Positions 8,850 through 16,282 of a DNA stretch of 52,112 bases are shown here, one piece after another (positions within the stretch are counted from its first letter, which is position 1; each line of letters begins with the position of its first letter). This DNA comes from Bacteroidales bacterium (GTDB lineage: Bacteria; Bacteroidota; Bacteroidia; Bacteroidales; UBA932). The notes beneath the pieces were generated by a model, which saw only the letters and a list, made by a program, of their open reading frames with translations, did not search any database and was not told the DNA's origin. Location: positions 1-52,112 of the forward strand of contig JAGCVJ010000012.1 of NCBI GenBank assembly GCA_017962375.1, written 5' to 3'. The position numbers were made by a program, and so were the translations under genes.

Positions 8850-9343
8850 TTCGAGTGTTTGAGAGCCATTGCAAAAAGACAGTCGGAGAGCCGGTTGAAG
8901 AAAACGAGTATTTCCTCTTTGACAGGGTATTCCCTGTTAAGAGTCCAGAGCCTTCTTTCAACCGTTCTTGCAGTACTTCTGGCTATGTGAATCTGTGAAG
9001 ACAGAAGGTTTTCTCCCGGGATTACGAAACCATCCGGAGAAGGAATGCCGTCTATATATTCTTCTATCCTCTTTGTCAGTTCATTGCAATGGAGGATTTT
9101 GGTATTTTCTATGCCTTCCGGAGTGGCTACATGGCTCATAATTATCATCAGTTCCTTCTGGATGGAAAGCAGGATTTCCTTCTCTGTTTTGTCCACGCTT
9201 GCCGCCCTGAACAGGCCCAGCTGAGAGTTCAGCAGGTCTATCATCCCGTTGGCCTCAATCCTGATGTCATCTTTGGGAACCCTTGTTCCGCCTTTGAGGG
9301 AAGTGGTTCCCTTGTCTCCGGTCTTTGTGTATATGTCTTTCAT
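8846..9343 (-). CDS. pduO: PduO-type ATP:cob(I)alamin adenosyltransferase
   Basis: Adds the 5'-deoxyadenosyl ligand to the reduced corrinoid. The N-terminal motif YTKTGDKGTTSLKGG is diagnostic of the PduO family, as are the helices around GFVIPGENLLSSQIHIARS and the ARTVERR segment that binds ATP. I place the start at the ATG complementary to 9341-9343 (MKDIYTKTGDKG), two bases after the cbiA stop, giving 165 residues. An upstream in-frame ATG at 9379 would overlap cbiA and add twelve unrelated residues. Within the operon it lies between cbiA and cbiP, where adenosylation fits the order of the pathway. Confidence 0.92.
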   Translation of the reverse strand: MKDIYTKTGDKGTTSLKGGTRVPKDDIRIEANGMIDLLNSQLGLFRAASVDKTEKEILLSIQKELMIIMSHVATPEGIENTKILHCNELTKRIEEYIDGIPSPDGFVIPGENLLSSQIHIARSTARTVERRLWTLNREYPVKEEILVFFNRLSDCLFAMALKHSK

Positions 9344-9345
9344 AG

Positions 9346-10593
9346 TCAGAATATTCCCAAAATGTCTTTGTCTCCCCAATAGAGGTGGGTGTAGCTGGCA
9401 ATGGTGTTCTTGATTCTTATTACTGATGATTCCGGCTGAGGATCAGTGAACCTTGTGTAGTGGAACTCGTGCCCCTTGATTTCAAGACCATTGATGTTCA
9501 GGCTTCTGTAGCCAAGACAGAGTTTCCTGTCCTCGGTTCTGGCCGTTATGCTGTAAGTCAAAACTCCGCACATAGGGAATTCTCCTTCATCGGTGAGGAT
9601 GCTGCGGCACAGGTACATCATTCCGCCGCACTCGGCAAGGATCTTTCCTCCCGATTCGGCATACTTTCTGATGGATTCCATTGTCTTTCTGCACTTTGAA
9701 AGGGGATCCAAATGCTTTTCCGGATATCCGCCAGGAAGATACAAAAGGTCTATGTCCTGAGGAATCTCCTCATCTTGTTCCGGGTTGAAGAATTCTATGT
9801 TTTTCCACCCGTCCAGATGCTCATGGTAGATGAAGGAGAAAGACTCTTCGTTTCTGGCAACCAGAACTCTTTTGTTGCCGTTGATTATCTTAGTGTTTGC
9901 GAATTCTTGTACAGGTCTTTCTGTCAGGGCGATCAGGCGGTCAATGTCCACATTGCCCTCAATCAGTTTTGCGGCAGATTCTGCCATCTGCATCGCTGAG
10001 AAATCCAGGCCCAGATATCTTGACTTGTTTTCAGCTTCCTTTGCTTTAGGAATGAAGCCGAGCGGTTCGAGATTGATGTCATGGCAGACTTCTTCCAGCA
10101 TCTTTCTGTGTTTTGGAGAGCCTACCTTGTTGAAAATAACTCCTATGATATTTACTTCCCTGGAGAAATCCTTGAAGCCTTTCAACAGGGGAGCAAGCGA
10201 GTAGGCTGTGCTTTTGGCATCCACAACGAGCACTACTGGAAGGTTGAGGATGGACGCGATTTCAGAGGCGGAGCCCTTGAAGCGGCTGTAGCCGTCAAAC
10301 AGGCCCATCATTCCTTCAACTATGCATATATCTGCGTTTTGCGAGTGTTCTGCATAGAGGTTTCTGATATGCTGTGAAGAGGCAAAGAAAGAATCCAGAT
10401 TGTATGACGGAGCATTGCAGACCTTCTGGTGGAACTTTGTGTCTATGTAGTCCGGTCCGCACTTGAAAGGCTGCACCTTCAGTCCCTTTTGCGCAAGGCA
10501 TTGCATGAGGCCTATGCTCACGGTCGTTTTTCCCGAACCGGAAGCCGGGGCTGCGATCATAAACTGGGGTATTTTTCTCTCGTGTGCGCTCAT
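9346..10593 (-). CDS. cbiA: Cobyrinic acid a,c-diamide synthase
   Basis: First gene of the minus-strand cobalamin operon. It amidates the a and c carboxylates of cobyrinic acid using ATP and glutamine. The N-terminal domain carries APASGSGKTT (a P-loop); the C-terminal glutamine amidotransferase domain carries AECGGMMYL with the nucleophilic Cys, and a later GHEFHYTRF. I choose the ATG complementary to 10591-10593 (MSAHERK), giving 415 residues. An upstream in-frame ATG at 10629 would lie outside the transcript, because a perfect Bacteroidetes promoter occupies 10599-10630. The gap from the -7 element to this ATG is only five bases, so the mRNA is predicted to be leaderless. Confidence 0.93.
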   Translation of the reverse strand: MSAHERKIPQFMIAAPASGSGKTTVSIGLMQCLAQKGLKVQPFKCGPDYIDTKFHQKVCNAPSYNLDSFFASSQHIRNLYAEHSQNADICIVEGMMGLFDGYSRFKGSASEIASILNLPVVLVVDAKSTAYSLAPLLKGFKDFSREVNIIGVIFNKVGSPKHRKMLEEVCHDINLEPLGFIPKAKEAENKSRYLGLDFSAMQMAESAAKLIEGNVDIDRLIALTERPVQEFANTKIINGNKRVLVARNEESFSFIYHEHLDGWKNIEFFNPEQDEEIPQDIDLLYLPGGYPEKHLDPLSKCRKTMESIRKYAESGGKILAECGGMMYLCRSILTDEGEFPMCGVLTYSITARTEDRKLCLGYRSLNINGLEIKGHEFHYTRFTDPQPESSVIRIKNTIASYTHLYWGDKDILGIF

Positions 10594-10598
10594 GCGCA

Positions 10599-10630
10599 CA
10601 AAGTTACTCGCTATTTTGAAATTATTCAAA
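10599..10630 (-). promoter_or_regulatory. Promoter of the cbiA-cbiK operon
   Basis: Read on the minus strand: TTTG (10627-10630), 20 bases, TAACTTTG (10599-10606). This is an exact match to the Bacteroidetes consensus TTTG-N19-21-TAnnTTTG. The cbiA ATG follows after five bases. No riboswitch can fit between this promoter and cbiA. Confidence 0.75.
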
Positions 10631-10661
10631 CAGGCTAATATAACATTGGTGTTACATTTTA

Positions 10662-10692
10662 TTTGTTTTGTCGGAAGAATTGTTTACTTTTG
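10662..10692 (+). promoter_or_regulatory. Promoter of the cobalamin riboswitch / btuB transcript
   Basis: TTTG (10662-10665), 19 bases, TACTTTTG (10685-10692): an exact match to the Bacteroidetes consensus. It points away from the cbiA promoter 32 bases to the left. The predicted transcript begins a few bases before the riboswitch. Confidence 0.72.
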
Positions 10693-10697
10693 CTTCC

Positions 10698-10870
10698 GAT
10701 TCAGGTAATCGGTGTGATTTTCATACCGGTGAAAGGGAATCCGGTGAAAGGCCGGAACTGTACCTGCAGCTGTATTTCCCTCAAACAGTCCGTTACGGAT
10801 TTGCCACTGGAAGTCTCCGGGAAGGTGTAACGGATGGGAAAAGTCAGAAGACCTGCCTGCCTCGCTCAGA
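10698..10870 (+). promoter_or_regulatory. Cobalamin riboswitch
   Basis: Class hallmarks appear in order: GGGAATCCGGTGAAAGGCC near 10733, GCCACTGGAAG near 10803, GGGAAGG near 10819, and a B12 box resembling AGTCAGAAGACCTGCC near 10843. It precedes the first BtuB-like receptor. The expression platform probably includes the GC-rich hairpin and T6 run at about 10873-10916, directly before the start codon, so high cobalamin should reduce expression of the receptor and the chelatase-like lipoprotein after it. Confidence 0.9.
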
Positions 10871-10923
10871 GTGGCCGCCTCTCAGGAAGAAGAGCCTCGG
10901 CGATCAGATTTTTTAATAGCGCA

Positions 10924-13059
10924 ATGAACAAATTGTTGGTGTCAGGCCTTTTGGCTCTGGCTTTATGCGTTTGCCAGGGTGCGGCGGCTCAGGATACCCT
11001 GAAGAAGTACGACCTTCAGGAACTTGTAGTCACCGGAACGGGTACGCTCCATCTTCTGAAGGAGGCCCCTGTGCAGACCGAGGTTATAACTGCCAAGCAG
11101 CTTAAGAATTATGGCGGAAGAAGCCTTCAGGACATTCTTTCCAGCCTTGCCACGTCTTTCGATTTCAACGAGGACGATATGGGAAGCCATATCACGATGA
11201 ACGGCCTAGGAAATTCCTACATCCTGATTATGGTGGACGGAAAGAGGCTTAACGGAGACGTTGGCGGAGACAACGATCTCCAGCTTATCGATCCGCAGAA
11301 CATCGAGAAGATAGAGATAGTGAAAGGCGCGTCTTCTGCCCTTTACGGCAGCGACGCCATAGCCGGAGTCATCAACATCATAACCAAAAAGCACGATGAC
11401 GGCCTGCTGCTGGAGAATTCCACCAGAGTGGGCAGCTACGGAGACATCCGCCAGCATAACGGCATAGGAATCCGCAGCGGCAAGTGGAACAGCTACACCA
11501 ATTTCCAGCTCCAGCATACAGACGGCTGGCAGAACACTTCCGTTGAACATACTTCTCCGCTGGAAGAGCCGATTCTGGACTCCAAGAACAAGACTCGCAA
11601 CCGCTTCACTTCCTGGCAGGCAGCCGAAAGACTCACTTACGATGCCGGAAGGGCCGGCGAGTATTACGCAGAAGGCAGCATCTACGGCAAAAGGATATTC
11701 CGCCCAAGCGGCAAATATCCTCATTATGACGTGAATACATACGACCTTGCATACCAGAATGCCGGAGCTTCGGTAGGGGGAAAGTGGAATCTGGAGGGCA
11801 AGGACTATATCAGTTTTGACGCGGACTGGAACCGCCACGCTTATTATTACAAGTTCACCGAGACCACTCTCGTTGAAGACTATGACAAAAGCGCGGGCAC
11901 CATATATTATCCATATTATCCATATCTAGCGGGACAGCAGGCTCTCCAGAGCGACCAGCAACGAACCCTAATCTCTGCCAAAGGGGTCTTTACTCTGCCT
12001 TACGAAAACCGGTTGAGCGGGGGAGCCGAGTTCCGCTATGATTATCTTAAGGCGCCAACCAGAGTTGTCGGCGGAAAAGCCGACGACTGGACGGCCGCCG
12101 TTTATGTCCAGGACGAGTACAATCCTCTCAAGAGCCTGAACATCACCGCAGGATTGAGGCTGAACCAGAACCACCAGTTCGGCTTCAAGGCCACTCCTAA
12201 GCTGAGCCTTATGTGGTCTGCACTCAAAGATCTCAGGCTCAGGGCATCGTGGAGCCAGGGCTTCAAGACTCCTACTCCTAAGGAGCTGGACTACATGTAT
12301 GTCAAGCAGATGACGGGCACTTACCTTTATCTTGGAAACAAGAACCTCAAGGCCCAGAGCAGCAACTACTTCTCCTTCAGCACGGAGTATTTCGTCAAGG
12401 ATTTTGTGTTCACTGCCAGCGCCTACTACAACAAGCTGGACAACATGATCACCCTGGTTACCATTCCAATTTACGAGGCTCCCGACGAGCTTATAGCAAG
12501 GTATGATCCTGTGAAGACCCGCCAGTACCAGAATATGGACAAGGCCAAGACTTACGGGGCAGATTTTTCTCTGCGATGGAAAATCGGTGAATTCCTTCTT
12601 AACGGGGGATACAGTTATGTTGATACAAAGGCAGACCAGTACGATTCTGACCACGAGACAGTAAGGCGGGTGAAGATTGACGGCGTGGCTCACCACAAGG
12701 GCAGTTTCTCACTGCTGTGGAACCACAGTTTCTCCTCCGCCTACAATATGAGCGCCGGTATCTATGGGAGAATGTCTTCAAAGCGCTATTACCAGACAGA
12801 CGGGGACGGAAAGGGCTATCAGCTGTGGAGGCTTTCCACAACTCACGACTTTGCCCGAAGCCGCAATTTCACCATCAGCATCCTGGCCGGCATAGACAAT
12901 ATATTCAACTACATAGACAAGACTCCGCACGGCCTGCATCTGGGCACAACCTCTGCCGGAAGGACATTCTATGCGGGAGTGATACTGAAATTCACCAATG
13001 GAAGAAAAACCATAAATAAGATAAAAACGAATTTAAACCAAAACGAAAATGAGAACTAA
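10924..13059 (+). CDS. btuB: TonB-dependent corrinoid receptor, BtuB-like
   Basis: Outer-membrane TonB-dependent receptor of 711 residues. I start it at ATG 10924, after the riboswitch; an upstream in-frame ATG at 10834 lies inside the riboswitch. The signal peptide ends near residue 23 (GAAAQ). The plug domain follows (ELVVTGTG, then the IEIVKGASSALYGSDAIAGVINI segment typical of receptors), then a beta-barrel rich in alternating aromatic residues that ends near FYAGVILKF. The riboswitch and the surrounding cobalamin genes point to corrinoids as substrate. The gene overlaps the next one, a CbiK-like lipoprotein, by 11 bases. This pair recalls the Porphyromonas IhtA/IhtB receptor-chelatase pair, so heme is a less likely alternative. 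Confidence 0.88.
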   Translation: MNKLLVSGLLALALCVCQGAAAQDTLKKYDLQELVVTGTGTLHLLKEAPVQTEVITAKQLKNYGGRSLQDILSSLATSFDFNEDDMGSHITMNGLGNSYILIMVDGKRLNGDVGGDNDLQLIDPQNIEKIEIVKGASSALYGSDAIAGVINIITKKHDDGLLLENSTRVGSYGDIRQHNGIGIRSGKWNSYTNFQLQHTDGWQNTSVEHTSPLEEPILDSKNKTRNRFTSWQAAERLTYDAGRAGEYYAEGSIYGKRIFRPSGKYPHYDVNTYDLAYQNAGASVGGKWNLEGKDYISFDADWNRHAYYYKFTETTLVEDYDKSAGTIYYPYYPYLAGQQALQSDQQRTLISAKGVFTLPYENRLSGGAEFRYDYLKAPTRVVGGKADDWTAAVYVQDEYNPLKSLNITAGLRLNQNHQFGFKATPKLSLMWSALKDLRLRASWSQGFKTPTPKELDYMYVKQMTGTYLYLGNKNLKAQSSNYFSFSTEYFVKDFVFTASAYYNKLDNMITLVTIPIYEAPDELIARYDPVKTRQYQNMDKAKTYGADFSLRWKIGEFLLNGGYSYVDTKADQYDSDHETVRRVKIDGVAHHKGSFSLLWNHSFSSAYNMSAGIYGRMSSKRYYQTDGDGKGYQLWRLSTTHDFARSRNFTISILAGIDNIFNYIDKTPHGLHLGTTSAGRTFYAGVILKFTNGRKTINKIKTNLNQNENEN

Positions 13060-14119
13060 AATTCTTTTGATTGCGGCTTTGGCCGCCGTATTCGGACTGG
13101 CTTCTTGCTCCAAGAGCGATGATGTAAAGTCTAATTACGACACTTATCAGAAGTCCGTAAACGAGACCGTAAAGTCTCAGAAGAAGAATAACAAGGTTAT
13201 CCTTCTGGTTGCTTTCGGAAGTACCTGGCAGCAGGCTTACGACGCATTTGACGCTACCGTAGCGGCTTACAAGAGCGCTTTCCCTGGCTATGACGTATTC
13301 CTTTCATTCTCTTCAGCCATCTGCATCAACCGTGCAGCTGCCGGCGAGAACGTGGCTCCAAGATACTTCTATGCTCCGCCATTCTGGCTCACCGCTTTTG
13401 CCCAGGACGGCGTTATGTATTCTGAGATTGTTGTCCAGAGCCTTCAGGTTATCCCTGGCGAGGAATACACCCGCGTAATCAACTACATCAAGGACTTTGC
13501 AAACAACGCAAACGGAGACCTTTCTGACAGCTATCTTTCAAAGGTTGTCCTCAAGCTCGGCGTTCCGCTGCTGCAGGATGCTGACGCAGACGTTAACGCA
13601 GTTGCCAAGGCTCTCGATGACCTTTACAAGGGCAAGGCAGCAAGCAATGTAGTTGCTTTCATGGGCCACGGTAACCCTGACTCATACGACACCTACAAGG
13701 CCAACATCCGATACACCCAGCTCGAGGAGGCTCTCCAGACCTACAGCCCTAACTACTTTGTAGGAACTGTTGACATGATGGATAACTTCAAGACCAACGT
13801 TCTTGCTAGAATGAAGGCAGCCGGCATCACTTCCGGCACCGTTTACTGCCACCCTCTGATGTCTATCGCCGGCGACCACGCCCACAACGACATGGCTGGT
13901 GACGACAACGAGAACGGCGAGCCTAACGAGGAAGGCGAGGTTGAAGATACCAGCTGGAAGTGCTACTTTGCAGCAAACGGCTTCACCTGCAATGACGACA
14001 CCCAGATTGTTAAGGGTCTGCTTGAACTTCCTACCGTACGCCAGATCTGGATGAACCATACCAAGGCAGCTATCAACGGCGAGCCTCTGGACTACTACCA
14101 TTCAAAGGATCCTGAGTAA
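13049..14119 (+). CDS. CbiK-like chelatase lipoprotein, second copy
   Basis: Lipoprotein of 356 residues (lipobox LASC, Cys20) with a CbiK-type chelatase fold. The likely catalytic residues Glu139 (IPGEEY), His207 (MGHGN) and His277 (AGDHAHND) are kept, but the position of His109 in the operon's other CbiK is Gln133 here. An acidic insert rich in Asp, Glu and Asn follows His277. The protein is about 80 residues longer than the cbiK product and clearly diverged from it. Because it is co-transcribed with a riboswitch-controlled receptor, a role at the cell surface in binding or metal-handling of captured tetrapyrroles is plausible, as proposed for Porphyromonas IhtB. Direct participation in cobalamin synthesis is the other option. 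Confidence 0.8.
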   Translation: MRTKILLIAALAAVFGLASCSKSDDVKSNYDTYQKSVNETVKSQKKNNKVILLVAFGSTWQQAYDAFDATVAAYKSAFPGYDVFLSFSSAICINRAAAGENVAPRYFYAPPFWLTAFAQDGVMYSEIVVQSLQVIPGEEYTRVINYIKDFANNANGDLSDSYLSKVVLKLGVPLLQDADADVNAVAKALDDLYKGKAASNVVAFMGHGNPDSYDTYKANIRYTQLEEALQTYSPNYFVGTVDMMDNFKTNVLARMKAAGITSGTVYCHPLMSIAGDHAHNDMAGDDNENGEPNEEGEVEDTSWKCYFAANGFTCNDDTQIVKGLLELPTVRQIWMNHTKAAINGEPLDYYHSKDPE

Positions 14120-14135
14120 AAAGTATTAGACCTTT

Positions 14136-14167
14136 TTTGCAAGTACTGGGATTTGCAGTTATCTTTG
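14136..14167 (+). promoter_or_regulatory. Promoter inside a terminator, for the second receptor operon
   Basis: TTTG (14136-14139), 20 bases, TATCTTTG (14160-14167), an exact consensus match. The -7 element lies in the loop of the terminator hairpin that ends the previous transcript. A new transcript would start within or just before the 3' arm. Confidence 0.65.
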
Positions 14168-14186
14168 TGAATCTCAGTACTTTTTT
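14142..14186 (+). terminator. Intrinsic terminator after the chelatase lipoprotein
   Basis: A 12-bp stem (AGTACTGGGATT at 14142-14153 with AATCTCAGTACT at 14170-14181, one G-U pair), a 16-base loop and a T6 run at 14181-14186. It should end the riboswitch-btuB-lipoprotein transcript. Confidence 0.75.
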
Positions 14187-14207
14187 ATCTGAGAGCAAGT
14201 GCATTTC

Positions 14208-16265
14208 ATGAAACTCAAGGCATTTTTGTCATCGATTGCGGTTTTGCTGTCTCTGGCTTCATCTTACGGCCAGATTCACACTTCGTCCGACACGTCTTCA
14301 AGGCAGAGCCTGAATCCGATTGTGGTGACCGGAAGCGGCCATCACCAGAGGCTGAAGAAGACGGCTTCTCCGGTAAGGGTGCTGTCTTCTCTGGAAATCC
14401 GCGAGCAAGGCATAACCAATCTTCAGGACGCTCTGATGAGAATGCTGCCCCAGGTTCAGACCACTCCTTCCTCTATGGGCAACTTCTTGAGGCTGAACGG
14501 ACTGGGAAATAAATATGCCTTGATACTGGTAAACGGAAGGAGAATCATCGGCGATATGGCCGGCAACGTGGACCTGGACCGCATAGACCTTTCCAGAGTG
14601 AAAAGAATTGAGGTTCTGGACGGTGCTGCTTCTTCTCTTTACGGCTCTGACGCCATAGGCGGAGTGATTAACATCATCACAGACCAGAGCGTGACCGATC
14701 TGGTTTCCGTACGCTCGATAACCTCTGCTTCGGGAAAAGGGAAATTCTCCCAGTCGGTGAACCTGAATATTGGAAAGGGCGGATTTAATTCCTTGACATC
14801 CTATTCCCACAACAGGGCCGACAGCTATTCCAACAACGAATATGAAGAGGTGAAAAAGGGCGAAGAAATTGTCCTAGAGAAAACTATAGCCCCGCTTTTC
14901 TCCGGCTACAGGGCAAACACCATTGGCCAGAAATTCTCCTATAAGGCAACCAGGCAGCTGGCTCTGAACATTGGAGGGGACTATTACGAGAAGATAACCT
15001 CCCGCCCAAGAACAAGGGAGGACGTAAAAGGCGGCACGGACTACGAGATGCGCTATCGCGGAGCAAGACTCTCTCTTGGAGGAATATACAAGTTCGACAA
15101 GAATAATTCTCTCCAGCTGAACTTTGACGCGGACCGTTACCGTTACGGACGAGAGTATCAGGCAGAGGGCAAAACATATTCAAAAGAGGATTACACACGT
15201 TCCAAGGACCAGGGAGCATATTCCGCCAATATCCAGGGCATTATGCATCTTATGTCTAACAGCACTTCCATTGCCGGACTCGACTGGCGAGTGGACAAGC
15301 TTGAGTCTTCCAGCGGAAACATAGACAACAGCGCCTACACATTTGCGGGCTATCTTCAGCACGAGATGCAGATTGTCAAGGGCCTGAACCTTACTGCAGG
15401 AGCCAGGCTCACAGCCCACAAGGACTTCGGCAGCAACTTCTCCCCCAAGGCCGCTCTGATGTATTCTCCTGGAGATTTCAACTTCAGGCTGACCTACAGC
15501 CGCGGATTCAGGACACCGGGCCTGGACGAGCTCCACTACAACTATTTCAGCGTAAACAAGGGCAAGCCTCAGATATCTATCGGAAGCACCGGCCTCAAGC
15601 CTGAAACCTCTGACTATTTCTCAGCGAACGTGGAGTTCAACAAGGATTTCCTGACCATTTCTGCCACAGGATTCCTGAATTACGTTGACAAGATGATCAT
15701 CAAGAAAAACATAAAGGTTGATGACGCGAAGAGGGCTGAACTTATGGCTTTATTCCCTGAAATGACAGAAGACCAGGCTGCTAAGCTGGAGAAATACGCT
15801 CTCTACTCCAACTCCGACAAGGGCAGGGTAAAGGGTTTCTCCCTTAATGTCAACGCATTCATAACCAAAGACATAGATCTTGGGATCAACTATACATGGA
15901 ACCGCGCCAAGTCCAAGAGCGAAGATGTATGGTCCAAGATGGAGCGTTCCGTGCTGAACACTTTGACCTTCTCCTCCAATTTCCACCACCAATGGGGAAT
16001 CTACGCCCTTAACCTTCGCCTTTCTGCCAGGTTGCAAAGCAAGACCTACTATCCTGGATACGAGAACGCTCCCGGCTACGGAATATGGAACCTGAACACT
16101 TCTCACTCCTTCAGGATTTCAGACAAGCTGAGGATTGAGCCAAGCCTGGGTATAGACAATATCTTCAACAGGGTTGACAGAAGGCCTGATTCAAGCCTGA
16201 GGAAATATGCGCTCTACAATCCCGGCCGAATGATTGTCGCCGGATTGCGCATCTCTTTTAATTAA
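14208..16265 (+). CDS. TonB-dependent receptor, second copy, cobalamin operon
   Basis: Outer-membrane receptor of 685 residues, started at ATG 14208 (a GTG at 14199 is less likely). A signal peptide ends near residue 22 (SSYGQ). The plug carries PIVVTGSG and the RIEVLDGAASSLYGSDAIGG segment, and the barrel ends in MIVAGLRISFN with a near-terminal Phe. It resembles the upstream BtuB-like protein in plug sequence but is diverged in the barrel. It has its own promoter and no riboswitch, and leads with a 17-base gap into the corrin-ring genes. The substrate is probably a corrinoid or precursor, or cobalt bound to a carrier; the sequence alone cannot separate these. Confidence 0.83.
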   Translation: MKLKAFLSSIAVLLSLASSYGQIHTSSDTSSRQSLNPIVVTGSGHHQRLKKTASPVRVLSSLEIREQGITNLQDALMRMLPQVQTTPSSMGNFLRLNGLGNKYALILVNGRRIIGDMAGNVDLDRIDLSRVKRIEVLDGAASSLYGSDAIGGVINIITDQSVTDLVSVRSITSASGKGKFSQSVNLNIGKGGFNSLTSYSHNRADSYSNNEYEEVKKGEEIVLEKTIAPLFSGYRANTIGQKFSYKATRQLALNIGGDYYEKITSRPRTREDVKGGTDYEMRYRGARLSLGGIYKFDKNNSLQLNFDADRYRYGREYQAEGKTYSKEDYTRSKDQGAYSANIQGIMHLMSNSTSIAGLDWRVDKLESSSGNIDNSAYTFAGYLQHEMQIVKGLNLTAGARLTAHKDFGSNFSPKAALMYSPGDFNFRLTYSRGFRTPGLDELHYNYFSVNKGKPQISIGSTGLKPETSDYFSANVEFNKDFLTISATGFLNYVDKMIIKKNIKVDDAKRAELMALFPEMTEDQAAKLEKYALYSNSDKGRVKGFSLNVNAFITKDIDLGINYTWNRAKSKSEDVWSKMERSVLNTLTFSSNFHHQWGIYALNLRLSARLQSKTYYPGYENAPGYGIWNLNTSHSFRISDKLRIEPSLGIDNIFNRVDRRPDSSLRKYALYNPGRMIVAGLRISFN

Positions 16266-16282
16266 TTTGTAAATTGCACGAT

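Noticed and set aside
10834-10923. Longer BtuB-like start at 10834
   Set aside because: It would place the N-terminus in the riboswitch B12 box and before the signal peptide; ATG 10924 gives a normal exported receptor.
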